Origin: Bacteroidota bacterium
GTDB lineage: Bacteria > Bacteroidota > Ignavibacteria > Ignavibacteriales > Melioribacteraceae
NCBI GenBank assembly: GCA_023397505.1
Contig: JAEWUC010000005.1
Coordinates: 372,001 to 436,000, forward strand
Direction of reading: 5' to 3'
DNA length: 64,000 bases
The first letter of the stretch is position 1; the number at the start of each line of letters is the position of its first letter. Under the pieces are notes generated by a model. It saw only the letters and a program-made list of their open reading frames with translations, was not told the origin of the DNA and searched no databases. The translations under genes were made by a program, and so were the position numbers. Below are positions 63,549 to 64,000 of the stretch, piece after piece.

Positions 63549-64000
63549 ATGAAAAATATCTATTTAGTTTTGTTGTTAACGATTTTAACATTCGGGACAA
63601 ATTTTGCTCAAGATCGGGAGTACATTAATTTATCCGGACAATGGCAGTTTGAACTTGATACCGCTAATATTGGAATAGAAAAAAACTGGCATTCGTTCAA
63701 TCTGAATGATTCAATCATTCTCCCCGGTACAACAGATTTAAGTCGCAAAGGTTTTTTAAACCGGGATACAACCACTCTACATCTGAATCGTGTTTACAAA
63801 TACGAAGGCGCAGCATGGTACAGAAAAAAAGTTTTCATTCCACAAGAACTTGATGGCAAACGAATAATTTTACATCTCGAACGCACAAAACAATCAATAG
63901 TTTGGATTGACACAGCGTTTGTGGGTAAATCAATTTTACTGCAGTCCCCGCAGGAATTCGACATCACTGATTTTACAACTCCCGGTGAACATTTTATTAC
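63549..64000 (+). CDS. Glycoside hydrolase family 2, N-terminal part
   Basis: An open frame starts at the ATG at 63549 and runs off the right edge, giving about 150 residues. It begins with a signal peptide (MKNIYLVLLLTILTFGTNFA) followed by a GH2 sugar-binding jelly-roll: YINLSGQWQFELD, LPGTTDLSRKG, YEGAAWYRKKVFIPQEL and ILHLERTKQSIVWIDT. GH2 enzymes include beta-galactosidases, mannosidases and glucuronidases; activity cannot be assigned without the barrel. It continues the carbohydrate block. Confidence 0.85.
   Translation, partial: MKNIYLVLLLTILTFGTNFAQDREYINLSGQWQFELDTANIGIEKNWHSFNLNDSIILPGTTDLSRKGFLNRDTTTLHLNRVYKYEGAAWYRKKVFIPQELDGKRIILHLERTKQSIVWIDTAFVGKSILLQSPQEFDITDFTTPGEHFI

Noticed and set aside
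1..64000. CRISPR arrays, tRNA and rRNA genes
   Set aside because: No regularly spaced direct repeats, cloverleaf with CCA-end pattern or rRNA-like conserved stretch was recognised by eye.

Overview
The window looks like a chromosome fragment of an Ignavibacteria-type bacterium (Bacteroidota/Chlorobi lineage, probably Ignavibacteriales). The evidence is low GC; a very large secreted protein ending in a type IX secretion sorting tail with the NFPNPFNPST motif; a GWxTD protein; a carboxypeptidase-like-domain TonB receptor; and the order miaB ... sigma54 activator - lptE. The taxonomic call is inference, since no rRNA or other marker is present. I recognised no tRNA, rRNA, CRISPR array or complete insertion sequence.

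Layout. 1-6.7 kb: an RRM RNA-binding protein with a long leader, small envelope proteins, a methyltransferase, a periplasmic thioredoxin-like protein, a SirB1-like protein and a YyaL/DUF255 protein. 6.9-13.2 kb (minus): one 2104-residue beta-helical secreted protein, preceded by a seven-codon leader ORF with a strong ribosome binding site. 13.8-16.2 kb: rpiA, then a VapBC toxin-antitoxin pair bracketed by two copies of a 245-bp direct repeat.

16.2-40.2 kb is compact housekeeping, mostly on the plus strand with short overlaps: miaB, SPOR protein, MBL hydrolase, sigma54 activator, lptE, GT2, TPR, 3-methyladenine glycosylase, GT9, DUF3108, CPBP protease, DUF2007, cdsA, rimO, GWxTD, PfkB kinase, BamA/TamA-type barrel, rnhB, yraN, mlaEFD and uvrA. 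Envelope biogenesis dominates: LPS export, phospholipid synthesis and transport, and outer-membrane assembly.

40.4-51.1 kb is an iron and redox block. It holds a RIC/YtfE-like di-iron protein overlapping a LuxR regulator whose receiver lacks the phospho-acceptor Asp, then a TonB siderophore receptor, a PepSY reductase-like protein, an MFS exporter, an OprB-like porin, a FeoA-FeoB fusion and a FeoB-associated Cys-rich peptide. 51.2-59.5 kb is an accessory zone: an EVE protein, an unrecognised protein, a lipoprotein, a DJ-1/PfpI protein and a GNAT separated by cassette-like palindromic spacers, then a GH9 cellulase, a decayed second EVE gene and a type IIG restriction-modification gene cut just after methyltransferase motif I. 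59.5-64 kb continues with polysaccharide-degrading enzymes (GH5, carboxylesterase, start of a GH2) mixed with a GNAT and a DUF2200 protein. GH9, GH5, esterase and GH2 together suggest breakdown of a beta-glucan or hemicellulose.

The observations most worth a second look are the TA locus between direct repeats, the di-iron/pseudo-receiver pair, the cassette-like spacers with decayed EVE and R-M genes, and the leader ORF before the giant secreted protein.
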